Positions 15,046 through 22,905 of a stretch of DNA of 24,057 nt are shown here, one piece after another. The stretch is taken from assembly GCA_958448395.1 (NCBI GenBank), contig CAUDDP010000029.1, positions 1 to 24,057 on the forward strand, read 5' to 3'. The notes under the pieces were generated by a model. The model made no database searches. It worked only from the letters and a program-made list of their open reading frames with translations, and was not told the DNA's origin. The DNA is from an uncultured Oscillospiraceae bacterium (lineage in GTDB: Bacteria > Bacillota > Clostridia > Oscillospirales > Ruminococcaceae). Numbering within the stretch: the stretch's first letter is position 1; the number at the start of each line of letters is the position of its first letter. The position numbers were made by a program, and so were the translations under genes.

Positions 15046-15898
15046 TCAATCACTGCAAGTGGGTATTGTTTTTTCTGGTGGCATGGCAAAAGGAGCTTAT
15101 GAAATTGGTGTAATGAAAGCCTTTCAAAAACGGACAAAGTTGCATATTGCAGCGATTTCATCTGCTTCGATAGGAACGCTGAATGCATATGCATGGCTAT
15201 GCGGTAAAATATCAGATGCGGAACAAATTTGGCAGAATGTTTGTGATGAAACGATAGGAAAAACCTATCGAACATTGATTAAAAACAAAGGTATTTATGA
15301 TTGGATTGATATCATCTGTGAAGAAACAGATTTCTTCCCTACTCCGCTCTATACGGTTTGCACGTCACCGAATGCATTTCAGCCGTATTATATTTTGTTG
15401 AATCAATTAGAATATGAAAAAAGAAAAGAATTTTTGAAAGCCAGCATTACAATGTTTCCAGTTATGTCGCCATATATAATTAATTATTTTTCATATTATG
15501 ATGGTGCCATAATTGATAATACGCCACTTTTTCCGTTAATGCAATATGAACTTGATTGCATTATTGTGGTGCAATTTGACAATTACCAGTCGCCAGAATG
15601 GATTCAGCAGTTTTCCTGTCCACTTTTTTTTCTCAATCCACAAAAAGAATGTCATTGGAAGGACAGCTTTCAATTAAAAATGTCTATGGTTACAGAAATG
15701 ATTTCTTGTGGATTTATTGCTGGAGAACATTTATTTTCCATGTTGGATTCACAAGAAGGGAAGAAAGAATCTTTGCAAATTTTAGCATCGCAATATAATT
15801 TTACAACAGCAGAGGATGCTTTTAGTGGAGATCGTATGATTCGAAAATTGAATCAATTGCATAAAAGAAAACATAAAAATAAAACTGGATTGTTTTGA
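15035..15898 (+). CDS. Patatin-like phospholipase
   Basis: This is a predicted lipid acyl hydrolase of 287 residues with a Ser-Asp dyad. The oxyanion loop SGGMAKG lies at residues 14-20, the nucleophile Ser45 in SASIG, and the partner Asp156 in YYDGAIIDNTP. The nucleophile elbow lacks the usual first Gly of GxSxG (Ala/Ser instead), which some small Clostridial patatins share. There is no signal peptide or membrane segment, so it acts on the inner face of the membrane or on soluble lipids. AAAGGAGATAGG precedes the ATG. It overlaps the broken immunity-type gene and is controlled by the Xre operators. Patatins of this size serve as membrane-attacking effectors in several phage defence systems, but also in housekeeping. 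Confidence 0.88.
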   Translation: MQNDQSLQVGIVFSGGMAKGAYEIGVMKAFQKRTKLHIAAISSASIGTLNAYAWLCGKISDAEQIWQNVCDETIGKTYRTLIKNKGIYDWIDIICEETDFFPTPLYTVCTSPNAFQPYYILLNQLEYEKRKEFLKASITMFPVMSPYIINYFSYYDGAIIDNTPLFPLMQYELDCIIVVQFDNYQSPEWIQQFSCPLFFLNPQKECHWKDSFQLKMSMVTEMISCGFIAGEHLFSMLDSQEGKKESLQILASQYNFTTAEDAFSGDRMIRKLNQLHKRKHKNKTGLF

Positions 15899-15927
15899 AT
15901 AAATCTTAAATAACAATCCAGTTTTAT
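15879..15927 (+). terminator. Perfect 16-bp inverted repeat at the patatin stop
   Basis: ATAAAACTGGATTGTT (15879-15894) pairs perfectly with AACAATCCAGTTTTAT (15912-15927). The left arm is the end of the coding region and the stop codon lies in the loop. The right arm ends in TTTTAT, so it probably terminates the plus transcript. Confidence 0.75.
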
Positions 15928-15942
15928 GTTATATTGAATTGT

Positions 15943-15987
15943 AACCGCACTGAATTAGAAGAAGTTTCAATTAGTGCGGTTTTTTTA
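15943..15987. terminator. Strong terminator between convergent genes
   Basis: AACCGCACT (15943-15951) pairs with AGTGCGGTT (15973-15981), followed by a T-run. Inner AATT pairs extend the stem. It lies between the patatin gene and the convergent large helical protein gene. Confidence 0.85.
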
Positions 15988-16043
15988 CAGGATATTATAA
16001 AATCCTGTATATGATTAATTGGTTATAGCAATCACTTTTATTT

Positions 16044-17516
16044 TTAAAATCCATATTCAGATATATTTTTCTGAACACTTTTGCTGACTTCTTTAGCTTT
16101 TAAATCAGAAACACAATGATAAAGTGCATTTGATAATTCCTTTAGTGAGCATTCCTTTATTTTACACCACGAATCAAGAACCTGTAGTGACAGATTGCGA
16201 TTGCGTGTTACAGGTGATTTTAGTCCAAGTATGACAAAATCCGTTCCGCATAGGGGGTATGGTTTCAGTTCTTGAATCACAAATGACAGCTTTGTGTCAT
16301 TTTCATATTCTTTTCCTGCTCCAATGTTATCCTCTGGCTCGGAAATCATTTCAGCCATAGGCAGTTTTTTTCTGAATAAATCGAGTACATCTTCCCTATA
16401 ATCTTCATTTTTAATCAGATATCTGCAATTATGCCAACCGTTATCAAAATCCTCTAACATATGCTGGTATAGCAGTTTTGTATAATCCATATTCAGATAT
16501 TCTGCCAAATCGACACCCTGTCCCCTATGCAATGAATCAATAACCACTTTCGCGGTCTCATCAGTGTGTAAGATCTTTTTGCATAGTGTATTTACTGTGT
16601 CAGAACGGTTGTCGGAGATAATGTGATAAACGGTATCGCATAGATCAAGATGCAGTTTATGCTGTTGTACCTGATGCAAAAAATCAAGAAGCATTGCGTC
16701 TGCATCTTCGATGGCACTGATACCTTGAACAGGACCTTCATTTAACAAAGCATCTATCACAAATGTAATAGAATGGAGTTCGTCTTCCATAAGTTTGCTG
16801 GTAAGAAGTGTTCTCACATCTGCCTTTTTATATACCTCTAATGCGGAATATGCAGCCATAACATCATTTTTGATGCCTTCCTTCAGTAGCCATTCCTTAA
16901 TTTCTTTGCTTGTGGGTTCAAGATATTTTACTGCATGAATTCTGCCCCAGCCGTGTACATTTTTTGCTAAATGGAAAATCTCCGAATTGGCATTGCTCCA
17001 ATGCTGCATGTTGAAGATTGCAAAAATTGTAAACTCATTGTTCCATCCGAGTGTTCGGATGATTTCTTTTATCTTTTCATCTGGTTCTGCAAAGACTTCT
17101 ATCATTTCCATGCCGAATTTAATCAGCTCTCTGTCATTGCTCATCATGCAGTTTGCTGCAAACTGATGCAGATGATTGGGATTGATCCAATCCGTGTTAT
17201 CATAAATGAAGCCTTCTAATTCATTGATCGTATTTAAAGCAGAGTTCTTTTTTGCAAATTCGGAAAGAATCTCCAACCCAAGATCAAAGTCGCCGTCGGA
17301 AACACTATGCAGAAGTGTTTCCAGTTTGGACATGAACTCTGCTGAAACCGCAGAATGCCCCATATGATAAATTGCGATGCCGTCCATTGCTCCATCTGCA
17401 AAGCGAACCTTATGCTCGGAATTATCTGATGGCAGGGAAAACGCCCTTGGCAATACGCCGTTAATTAAATTTTCCTTTATGATTTCATATATAGATTTTC
17501 CACCTTGTTTCATCAT
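16044..17516 (-). CDS. Large uncharacterised helical protein (490 residues)
   Basis: I do not recognise a function. The protein is soluble, with no signal peptide or membrane segment, and is dominated by amphipathic helices of 15-30 residues, suggesting an alpha-solenoid (HEAT/ARM-like) fold. A conserved-looking N-terminal stretch RFADGAMDGIAIYHMG lies near residues 38-53. I recall homologues in Clostridia labelled 'limonene hydroxylase', a name nothing in this sequence supports. The start MMKQGGK has only a weak GGTGATGG before it. Codon use is A/T rich like the patatin region, pointing to accessory DNA. A 19-bp-arm palindrome overlaps its presumed promoter. Confidence 0.75.
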   Translation of the reverse strand: MMKQGGKSIYEIIKENLINGVLPRAFSLPSDNSEHKVRFADGAMDGIAIYHMGHSAVSAEFMSKLETLLHSVSDGDFDLGLEILSEFAKKNSALNTINELEGFIYDNTDWINPNHLHQFAANCMMSNDRELIKFGMEMIEVFAEPDEKIKEIIRTLGWNNEFTIFAIFNMQHWSNANSEIFHLAKNVHGWGRIHAVKYLEPTSKEIKEWLLKEGIKNDVMAAYSALEVYKKADVRTLLTSKLMEDELHSITFVIDALLNEGPVQGISAIEDADAMLLDFLHQVQQHKLHLDLCDTVYHIISDNRSDTVNTLCKKILHTDETAKVVIDSLHRGQGVDLAEYLNMDYTKLLYQHMLEDFDNGWHNCRYLIKNEDYREDVLDLFRKKLPMAEMISEPEDNIGAGKEYENDTKLSFVIQELKPYPLCGTDFVILGLKSPVTRNRNLSLQVLDSWCKIKECSLKELSNALYHCVSDLKAKEVSKSVQKNISEYGF

Positions 17517-17544
17517 CCATCACCAATTTTCTACTTTTGTAATT

Positions 17545-17594
17545 ATAGAAACCATATATTTCTGAATAAAATAATAGAAATATATGGTTTCTAT
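17545..17594. repeat. Perfect palindrome with 19-bp arms
   Basis: ATAGAAACCATATATTTCT (17545-17563) is the exact reverse complement of AGAAATATATGGTTTCTAT (17576-17594), with a 12-nt loop. It lies between ridA and the helical protein gene. A minus-strand -10-like TATAAT (17542-17547) overlaps its edge. No T-run follows on the minus strand, so an operator is as likely as a terminator. Confidence 0.7.
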
Positions 17595-17624
17595 GCAAAT
17601 GACTTCTATTATATGGAAGGTGAT

Positions 17625-18002
17625 TTATAGAACTGCAATCACTTCCACTTCCACCAATACGCCCTTTGGCAGGTCAGCCACGCCGACACAGCTTCTTGCT
17701 GGCTTATTGTCGCCCATTGCCTCTGCATAAACAGCATTGAATGCTGCAAAATCTCTTGCTACATCCTTTAAAAAGCAAGTGGTCTTGACGACATTGTCAA
17801 AGCTTGCACCAGCTGCCTTGAGGACTTCTGCCAGATTCTGCATAACCTGACGAGATTGTCCTTCGATATCCGTTGCTTCCACCGTGCCAGTTGCCGGATT
17901 GATGGCAATCTGACCGGAAGAATATAATGTATTTCCAACTTTCACTGCCTGTGAATAGGGACCAATGGCATCTGGTGCCTGTTTCGTATAAATAGTTTCC
18001 AT
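17625..18002 (-). CDS. ridA: RidA family enamine/imine deaminase
   Basis: This 125-residue cytosolic protein hydrolyses reactive 2-aminoacrylate and 2-aminocrotonate released by PLP enzymes, protecting other PLP proteins. Family landmarks are AIGPYSQAVKVGNTLYSSGQ at the N terminus, the GASFDNVVKTTCFL segment, and PARSCVGVADLPKGVLVEVE with the catalytic Arg. Length is standard. It lies 46 bp downstream of ilvA on the same strand, whose product generates exactly these intermediates, so the two most likely share a transcript and a job. Confidence 0.95.
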   Translation of the reverse strand: METIYTKQAPDAIGPYSQAVKVGNTLYSSGQIAINPATGTVEATDIEGQSRQVMQNLAEVLKAAGASFDNVVKTTCFLKDVARDFAAFNAVYAEAMGDNKPARSCVGVADLPKGVLVEVEVIAVL

Positions 18003-18048
18003 AAAAAGAATTCCTTTCTGTTTTGTTTGTATTGGTGACTGAGAGACA

Positions 18049-19245
18049 TTAGTCTACCAGCTTCAATCCTGCTTTTGTGAGAGCACCTCGAATTTCCTGA
18101 ATGTGTGCGTAATCTCTGGATTCCAGTGTAATCCGTAAGAAACAGCCATTCACATCGCTGCCCTCGTTGGCACGTTCATGGTGAATGGAGATCACGTTTC
18201 CGCCCAAATCAGCAATAATCTGTGAAACCAACTTGAGCTGACCCGGCTTGTCCAGTAATTCAATGTTCAGGGTGCAGGTTCTGCCGGACATGAGCAAGCC
18301 ACGTTTGATGACACGGGACAGAATCGTAACATCAATGTTGCCGCCCGATACCAGACAAATCGTTTTTTTGCCTTGAATCGGTACTTTGTTGAACATGGCA
18401 GCTGCTACGGAAGCGGCACCGGCACCCTCTGCAATCAACTTCTGACGTTCAATCAATGCCAGAATTGCAGCGGAAATCTCGTCATCGGTTACTGTGACAA
18501 TTTCATCTACATACTGCTGCACATACTGGAAGGTGTGTTCGCCGGGTTCTTTGACGGCAATGCCATCTGCAATGGTAGATACACTATTCAGACATTCAAT
18601 TTTGCCGTCTCGAATAGAATTACGCATACTGGGTGCACCGCTTGCCTGTACGCCATAGACCTTGATATTGGGGTTCAAGTTTTTGATGGCAAATGCCACA
18701 CCGGAAATCAAACCGCCGCCGCCAACCGGTACAATGACCGCTTCCACATCCGGCATTTGCTCCAGAATTTCCAAGCCAATCGTACCCTGACCAGCAATGA
18801 CATCCTCGTTGTCAAACGGGTGCACAAAAGTATAGTTTTCTTTTTCCTTCAGTTCTAACGCTTTTTGGTAGGCATCATCATAGACACCGTTGACCATGCA
18901 GACCTCTGCACCGTAGCTTTTTGTAGCCTCTACTTTGGAAATCGGTGCACCGTCTGGCAAACAAATCAGGGCTTTCATGTGATTTTTTGCAGCTGCCAGT
19001 GCGACACCCTGTGCATGGTTGCCGGCGGAGCAGGCGATGACACCCCTTGCCTTTTCTTCCTCTGTGAGTTGGGACATCATGTAATATGCCCCACGTACCT
19101 TGAAAGAGCCTGTAATTTGCAGGTTTTCTGTTTTCAAATAAATTTCGCTGTCTGGGTTGACCAGCGGTGCATGAATCAGATCTGTTTTGCGGATTACACT
19201 TCGCAAAACATGACTTGCCTTATAAATTTTATCCAATGTTAGCAT
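18049..19245 (-). CDS. ilvA: Threonine ammonia-lyase (threonine dehydratase)
   Basis: This PLP enzyme converts threonine to 2-oxobutyrate and ammonia, the entry to isoleucine synthesis or to propionate-type catabolism. The PLP lysine is Lys49 in ITGSFKVRGA. The phosphate-binding VGGGGLISG and the C-terminal SGGNID are present. Residues from about 325 form a single ACT domain (NIELLDKPGQLKLVSQIIAD). The 398-residue, one-ACT layout is typical of the TdcB/short IlvA type in Firmicutes. The start ATG overlaps the stop region of the upstream ATPase gene by a few bases. Confidence 0.94.
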   Translation of the reverse strand: MLTLDKIYKASHVLRSVIRKTDLIHAPLVNPDSEIYLKTENLQITGSFKVRGAYYMMSQLTEEEKARGVIACSAGNHAQGVALAAAKNHMKALICLPDGAPISKVEATKSYGAEVCMVNGVYDDAYQKALELKEKENYTFVHPFDNEDVIAGQGTIGLEILEQMPDVEAVIVPVGGGGLISGVAFAIKNLNPNIKVYGVQASGAPSMRNSIRDGKIECLNSVSTIADGIAVKEPGEHTFQYVQQYVDEIVTVTDDEISAAILALIERQKLIAEGAGAASVAAAMFNKVPIQGKKTICLVSGGNIDVTILSRVIKRGLLMSGRTCTLNIELLDKPGQLKLVSQIIADLGGNVISIHHERANEGSDVNGCFLRITLESRDYAHIQEIRGALTKAGLKLVD

Positions 19246-20459
19246 GACGCTATTTCTGCTCCTTCCGTTGCTGCTGGCTCTTTCGTCAGCAGTGTATCAA
19301 TAAACTGTCTGGCAGCACGGGCACTTCTTCCACACTTTCCCAGTGCAAACTGTTCTGCCTCTGCGTCCAGTTTTGCTGTATCCATTTGCAGACCTGCCTG
19401 TTTTGCCAGGCTGTGTACAATTTCCAGATACAGTGATTTTTGTGGTCTGGTATAGGTTACAGTCATTCCGAACCGTTCCGAAAGAGAAATTCGTTCCTGA
19501 ACGGTGTCATTCTGGTGTTTATCGGAACCATCATCAAAGGTTTCCTTGACCAGATGGCGGCGGTTGCTGGTGGCATAAATGACTGTATTTTTCATCCTTG
19601 CAGCAATGCTGCCCTCCAGTGTTGCTTTCAATGTACCGAAATTCGGATCGTTTTCTGAGAATGTCAGGTCGTCAATAAAAAGAATAAATTTCAGCGGATT
19701 GCGGCAAAGATGCTCCATCATGCGTGGAATAAACCGCAGTTGGTCTTTGGTCAGCTCAATCAGCCGTAAGCCCTGTTCCCGATAGGCATTTGCAATTGCT
19801 TTGACAGTAGCTGATTTGCCTGTACCGGCATCACCGGCGAGCAGAACATTTGCTGCATATTTTCCGGCAAGCAGTGCCTTGGTATTATCAATGACAAGAT
19901 TCCGTTCCCGTTCATAGCCGACCATCTGGTCAAGGGAAATCGGGTCAGGATAGTGAATGGGAATGATTTCCCCATTTGTATCCAGCGTAAACATATGATA
20001 CTGGGCATATAATCCATAGCCGTGCCGGTCTATTGCAGCTACCCGCTCATGATAGGCAGATGCCAGATCAATTTTGCGGTTGTTCCACGTCGGCAAATCC
20101 GGAAAAAACGGCATTTCTGCCTGAAGCTGGGAGGCAGTCAGCATGGCGATTTTTTGAAACAAATGCAACTCTGTTTCCAAGCATTTTTTCATTGCTTCAG
20201 AAACTGATTCACCCGCTCCAATTCGCTGGACATAAACGGTTTCCTCCTCCAGTACAATCTTTTCTATATAGTCTGTCAGGTTATCTGTTGATGCATAGAG
20301 TGCTGCAACAATGGCACTATATGCACGAATTTGCTTTGCCATATCTTTGCGTTCGATATGGCAGAAGTCCATGAGTGCATGAATAACTGGATTTTGCTGT
20401 AAGCCACGGAACAGCACCAATGCATCCAGACCATACCCCAGTTCTTCTTTTAAGGTCAT
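19239..20459 (-). CDS. DUF815 family AAA+ ATPase
   Basis: A cytoplasmic ATPase of about 406 residues belonging to the uncharacterised DUF815 family. The N-terminal half is helical and unknown. The AAA+ core has Walker A LLAGDAGTGKSATVKAIANA, Walker B FILFIDDLTF, a sensor-type VIYATSNRRHL and a C-terminal lid with RSARAARQFID. The frame extends to 20507 through a GTG start with no ribosome binding site. ATG 20459, with AAGAGGATG ahead of it, is preferred. Its stop overlaps the ilvA start, so it is translationally coupled to threonine deaminase. No function is established for the family as far as I know. Confidence 0.88.
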   Translation of the reverse strand: MTLKEELGYGLDALVLFRGLQQNPVIHALMDFCHIERKDMAKQIRAYSAIVAALYASTDNLTDYIEKIVLEEETVYVQRIGAGESVSEAMKKCLETELHLFQKIAMLTASQLQAEMPFFPDLPTWNNRKIDLASAYHERVAAIDRHGYGLYAQYHMFTLDTNGEIIPIHYPDPISLDQMVGYERERNLVIDNTKALLAGKYAANVLLAGDAGTGKSATVKAIANAYREQGLRLIELTKDQLRFIPRMMEHLCRNPLKFILFIDDLTFSENDPNFGTLKATLEGSIAARMKNTVIYATSNRRHLVKETFDDGSDKHQNDTVQERISLSERFGMTVTYTRPQKSLYLEIVHSLAKQAGLQMDTAKLDAEAEQFALGKCGRSARAARQFIDTLLTKEPAATEGAEIASC

Positions 20460-20522
20460 AAAAGGGTCATCCTCTTTTCCGTTGTGGATTTCTGCTGTTT
20501 CTTTCACAATAGAATGGCATTT

Positions 20523-21017
20523 TTATTCTTCCAGCAATGCCTCTGCTTCATATTCATTGCAAGCATGGTCACCAGCTCCAATGGTACAACGCTGTGTGGC
20601 ATATGTCATGAAGCCGACATCATGTTCCTCATCCCATGTGCATTCTGCACCTATGCCGATACAGCAAAGCCCATCTTTTTGTTCGTTCATAATACAAATG
20701 GAGTACGGAGACAGCAGATCACGAAATGCTTGTATATCTGTTACATCCGGCATGATTTCCTGCATTTCTTCTGGTTCATATCCATACATTTCTTGCAGTT
20801 CTGCATATTGTTCCAATAAAGTGGAAAGCAGCAGGTTTAGAAGTGCTTCCTGATTTTGCTGAAGAAATGCAAATGTACGCAGATGGGCATCGGTGACCGT
20901 TTCCTCATCAATGGAAACATCTAAGTGCAATTCTTTTCCGAAAAATGTATTCCAAGTAGACAGAGAAATGGTGGTTTCATAGCCATATTCTGTTTTTTGA
21001 AAAATAGATTGTTTCAT
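20523..21017 (-). CDS. Acidic protein, DUF6985-like
   Basis: This 164-residue soluble, strongly acidic protein starts with a beta-rich segment (TEYGYETTISLSTWNTFFGKE). Helices follow around QNQEALLNLLLSTLLEQYAE, and it ends with ECTWDEEHDVGFMTYATQR, a 'W-EEHG-G' type motif that I associate with DUF6985 and related SMI1-adjacent families. That assignment is from memory. The first codon overlaps the stop of the upstream acetyltransferase (ATGA), so the pair is translationally coupled. Function unknown. Confidence 0.7.
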   Translation of the reverse strand: MKQSIFQKTEYGYETTISLSTWNTFFGKELHLDVSIDEETVTDAHLRTFAFLQQNQEALLNLLLSTLLEQYAELQEMYGYEPEEMQEIMPDVTDIQAFRDLLSPYSICIMNEQKDGLCCIGIGAECTWDEEHDVGFMTYATQRCTIGAGDHACNEYEAEALLEE

Positions 21018-21499
21018 AAGATTTCCTTTTTCTGCATTTTGTAATTTTTTAGAAAAACATTATGTCGTTTTACCAGTTGCTCTTGTATGGAATCATAGCC
21101 ACGCTTTTGAAAGAACGATTTTGCTGTAATGGAAGCATGTACAGTAATTTGTTGTACGCCCTGTTGCATGACGTATTGTTCCAGCTTGTCACAGATTGCA
21201 GTTGCAATGCCACAGGACTGGTGGGCATGATGTACATATAAACAATCAAGATATCCGGTTTGTTCTATATTTCCAAATCCTACAATCTCATTTTGAAAGA
21301 TTGCAATTTGTGTAAAAGTGTGAAGAAATGTTTCATGCCATGACGCAGGTGCGATTGGAGCAGGAGCCCACGCTTGCAATTGTTCCGGTGTATAATCCTT
21401 TGCATTGACGATATGAACGGTCTGATAGAACAGTTGCCCCAACGCCGGCAGATCGGACGATTGATAGGCACGCAGCTGTAAGGCATTCTGCCAATCCAT
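21014..21499 (-). CDS. GNAT family N-acetyltransferase
   Basis: An acetyl-CoA-dependent N-acyltransferase of about 161 residues, YafP-like. It opens with LRAYQSSDLPALGQLFYQTV. A conserved beta4 strand (GYLDCLYVHH) precedes the pyrophosphate loop QSCGIATAICDKLEQ, a degenerate form of Q/RxxGxG/A. The C-terminal SFFQKRGYDSIQEQ is the usual last motif. The frame runs upstream into leuB to 21541; ATG 21499, 12 bp past the leuB stop, is chosen although its ribosome binding site is weak. The substrate is unknown. Confidence 0.85.
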   Translation of the reverse strand: MDWQNALQLRAYQSSDLPALGQLFYQTVHIVNAKDYTPEQLQAWAPAPIAPASWHETFLHTFTQIAIFQNEIVGFGNIEQTGYLDCLYVHHAHQSCGIATAICDKLEQYVMQQGVQQITVHASITAKSFFQKRGYDSIQEQLVKRHNVFLKNYKMQKKEIL

Positions 21500-21510
21500 T
21501 GGTGTTTTGC

Positions 21511-22593
21511 TTACAGCAATTCGATGATTTTTGCAGTGCATTCTGTACAGGAGAGTGGTGTTACGCCTTCTTTTGCAAGGTCAGCTGTCCGATAGCCAGC
21601 TTCCAGATACTTGTCTACAGCGTCTTCAATTGCTTTTGCCTCATCCATCAGACCGAATGAATACCGCAGCATCATTGCTGCAGAGAGAATGGTTGCAATC
21701 GGATTTGCCTTGTTCTGACCAGCAATGTCCGGTGCAGAACCGTGAATCGGTTCATACAAACCACGTTTTGTGCTGCCCAGAGAAGCAGATGGCAGCATAC
21801 CGATAGAACCGGTAATCTGGGAGGCTTCATCCGACAGAATGTCACCGAACATATTGGAAGTCACAACAACATCAAACTGTCTTGGATTCTTTACCAACTG
21901 CATCGCTGCATTGTCTACCAGCATATCGGTGCAGGTTACATCTGGATAATCCTTTGCTACCTCGTGGACGATTTCTCTCCACAGACGGGAGCTTTCCAGT
22001 ACATTTGCCTTGTCAATGGAAATGACGTTTTTGTTTCGCTTCTGTGCGGTTTCAAATGCAACTCTGGCAATTCGCTCAATTTCCATGCGGCTGTAGCATT
22101 CCGTATCATAAGCTTCTTCGCCGTATTTACCGGTTCTTCTGCCCCGTTCCCCAAAGTAAATGCCGCCAGTCAGTTCCCGTACCATCATGATATCGAAGCC
22201 TTTGGCAACAATATCTTCTCTCAGCGGACAGTCGCCCTTGAGTGCTGGATAGAGTTTCGCCGGACGCAGGTTGGTAAACAGTCCCATCGCTTCCCGAATG
22301 CCGAGCAGAGCCTTTTCCGGACGCAGATGCGGTGGCATTTCATCCCACTTGGAGTGACCGACTGCACCGCCGACTGCACCGAGCAGGACACTGTCACTTG
22401 CCAGACAGCCGTCTACTGTTTCTTTTGGCAGCGGAATCCCTGTTGCATCAATGGCACAGCCACCGATGAGGTAAGGGGTACAAGTAAAGGTATGACCATA
22501 CTTTTCGCCGATTTTTTTCAGGACAGCAACTGCACTGTCTACGATTTCCGGACCAATGCCGTCGCCTTTGAGTAACGCAATGTTATAATTCAT
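21511..22593 (-). CDS. leuB: 3-isopropylmalate dehydrogenase
   Basis: This NAD-dependent enzyme of leucine synthesis oxidises and decarboxylates 3-isopropylmalate. It shows ALLKGDGIGPEIVD at the start, GGIYFGERG, the catalytic and metal-binding stretch SNMFGDILSDEASQITGS, and EPIHGSAPDIAGQNKANP, the NAD-binding signature. Length from ATG 22593 is 360 residues, exactly normal, with AAAGGAGC upstream. An in-frame extension to 22803 crosses the promoter and a terminator and is rejected. leuA, leuC and leuD are not in the window. It appears to head a run of tightly spaced genes ending in ridA. Confidence 0.96.
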   Translation of the reverse strand: MNYNIALLKGDGIGPEIVDSAVAVLKKIGEKYGHTFTCTPYLIGGCAIDATGIPLPKETVDGCLASDSVLLGAVGGAVGHSKWDEMPPHLRPEKALLGIREAMGLFTNLRPAKLYPALKGDCPLREDIVAKGFDIMMVRELTGGIYFGERGRRTGKYGEEAYDTECYSRMEIERIARVAFETAQKRNKNVISIDKANVLESSRLWREIVHEVAKDYPDVTCTDMLVDNAAMQLVKNPRQFDVVVTSNMFGDILSDEASQITGSIGMLPSASLGSTKRGLYEPIHGSAPDIAGQNKANPIATILSAAMMLRYSFGLMDEAKAIEDAVDKYLEAGYRTADLAKEGVTPLSCTECTAKIIELL

Positions 22594-22626
22594 GAGAATA
22601 GCTCCTTTTCCTTTGAATTTTAAGAG

Positions 22627-22644
22627 ATTGCCGGTGAAAGTACC
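22627..22644 (-). promoter_or_regulatory. Hairpin in the leuB 5' leader
   Basis: GCCGGT and ACCGGC pair around a 6-nt loop within the leader of about 70 nt. There is no T-run and no room for a T-box or attenuator. It may only stabilise the mRNA. Confidence 0.4.
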
Positions 22645-22668
22645 GGCGTTTTCTCCAGATACTTCTTT

Positions 22669-22697
22669 ATTATACATCATATCGGTGTGAATTACAA
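22669..22697 (-). promoter_or_regulatory. Promoter of the leuB operon
   Basis: On the minus strand TTGTAA (22692-22697) and TATAAT (22669-22674) are 17 nt apart. The start of transcription would be near 22662, leaving a leader of about 70 nt. Confidence 0.85.
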
Positions 22698-22727
22698 GGT
22701 TTTTGCAAAAATTCCGTGATTTCCCGC

Positions 22728-22759
22728 CAAAAAACCGATGCAGCATCACACTGCATCGG
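22728..22759 (-). terminator. Terminator after the AraC-type gene
   Basis: CCGATGCAG and CTGCATCGG form a perfect 9-bp stem with a 7-nt loop, followed on the minus strand by six T. It lies upstream of the leuB promoter, so it ends the araC transcript and is not a leuB attenuator. Confidence 0.88.
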
Positions 22760-22905
22760 CATTTTGTTTCCTGTTGAAAAGCTTTGTTGAACGTGCGTTC
22801 CATGGGAGTAACTTTATTGTAACTCCTTTTTAGATTTTACCGACTGTTTCTTGCCCTTGAGGGGATTGAACTGTTATCTTTTCATCTCACAACGGTGAGG
22901 GACTG
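22760..22905. other. 3' region of the AraC transcript
   Basis: No gene is seen in these about 145 bases. There is a CTCAC/GTGAG mini-hairpin about 20 nt after the araC stop and a weak GGAGT/ACTCC pair. Nothing else is supported. Confidence 0.3.

Noticed and set aside
21742..22575. 277-codon plus-strand frame over leuB
   Set aside because: It is wholly antisense to a conserved enzyme, with cysteine- and histidine-rich shadow composition.
22594..22803. In-frame 70-residue N-terminal extension of leuB
   Set aside because: It spans a terminator and the leuB promoter. The start at 22593 has AAAGGAGC and gives the normal family length.
22728..22905. T-box or leucine attenuator for leuB
   Set aside because: The terminator lies upstream of the mapped leuB promoter, there is no T-box UGGN bulge or specifier stem, and the actual leader is only about 70 nt.
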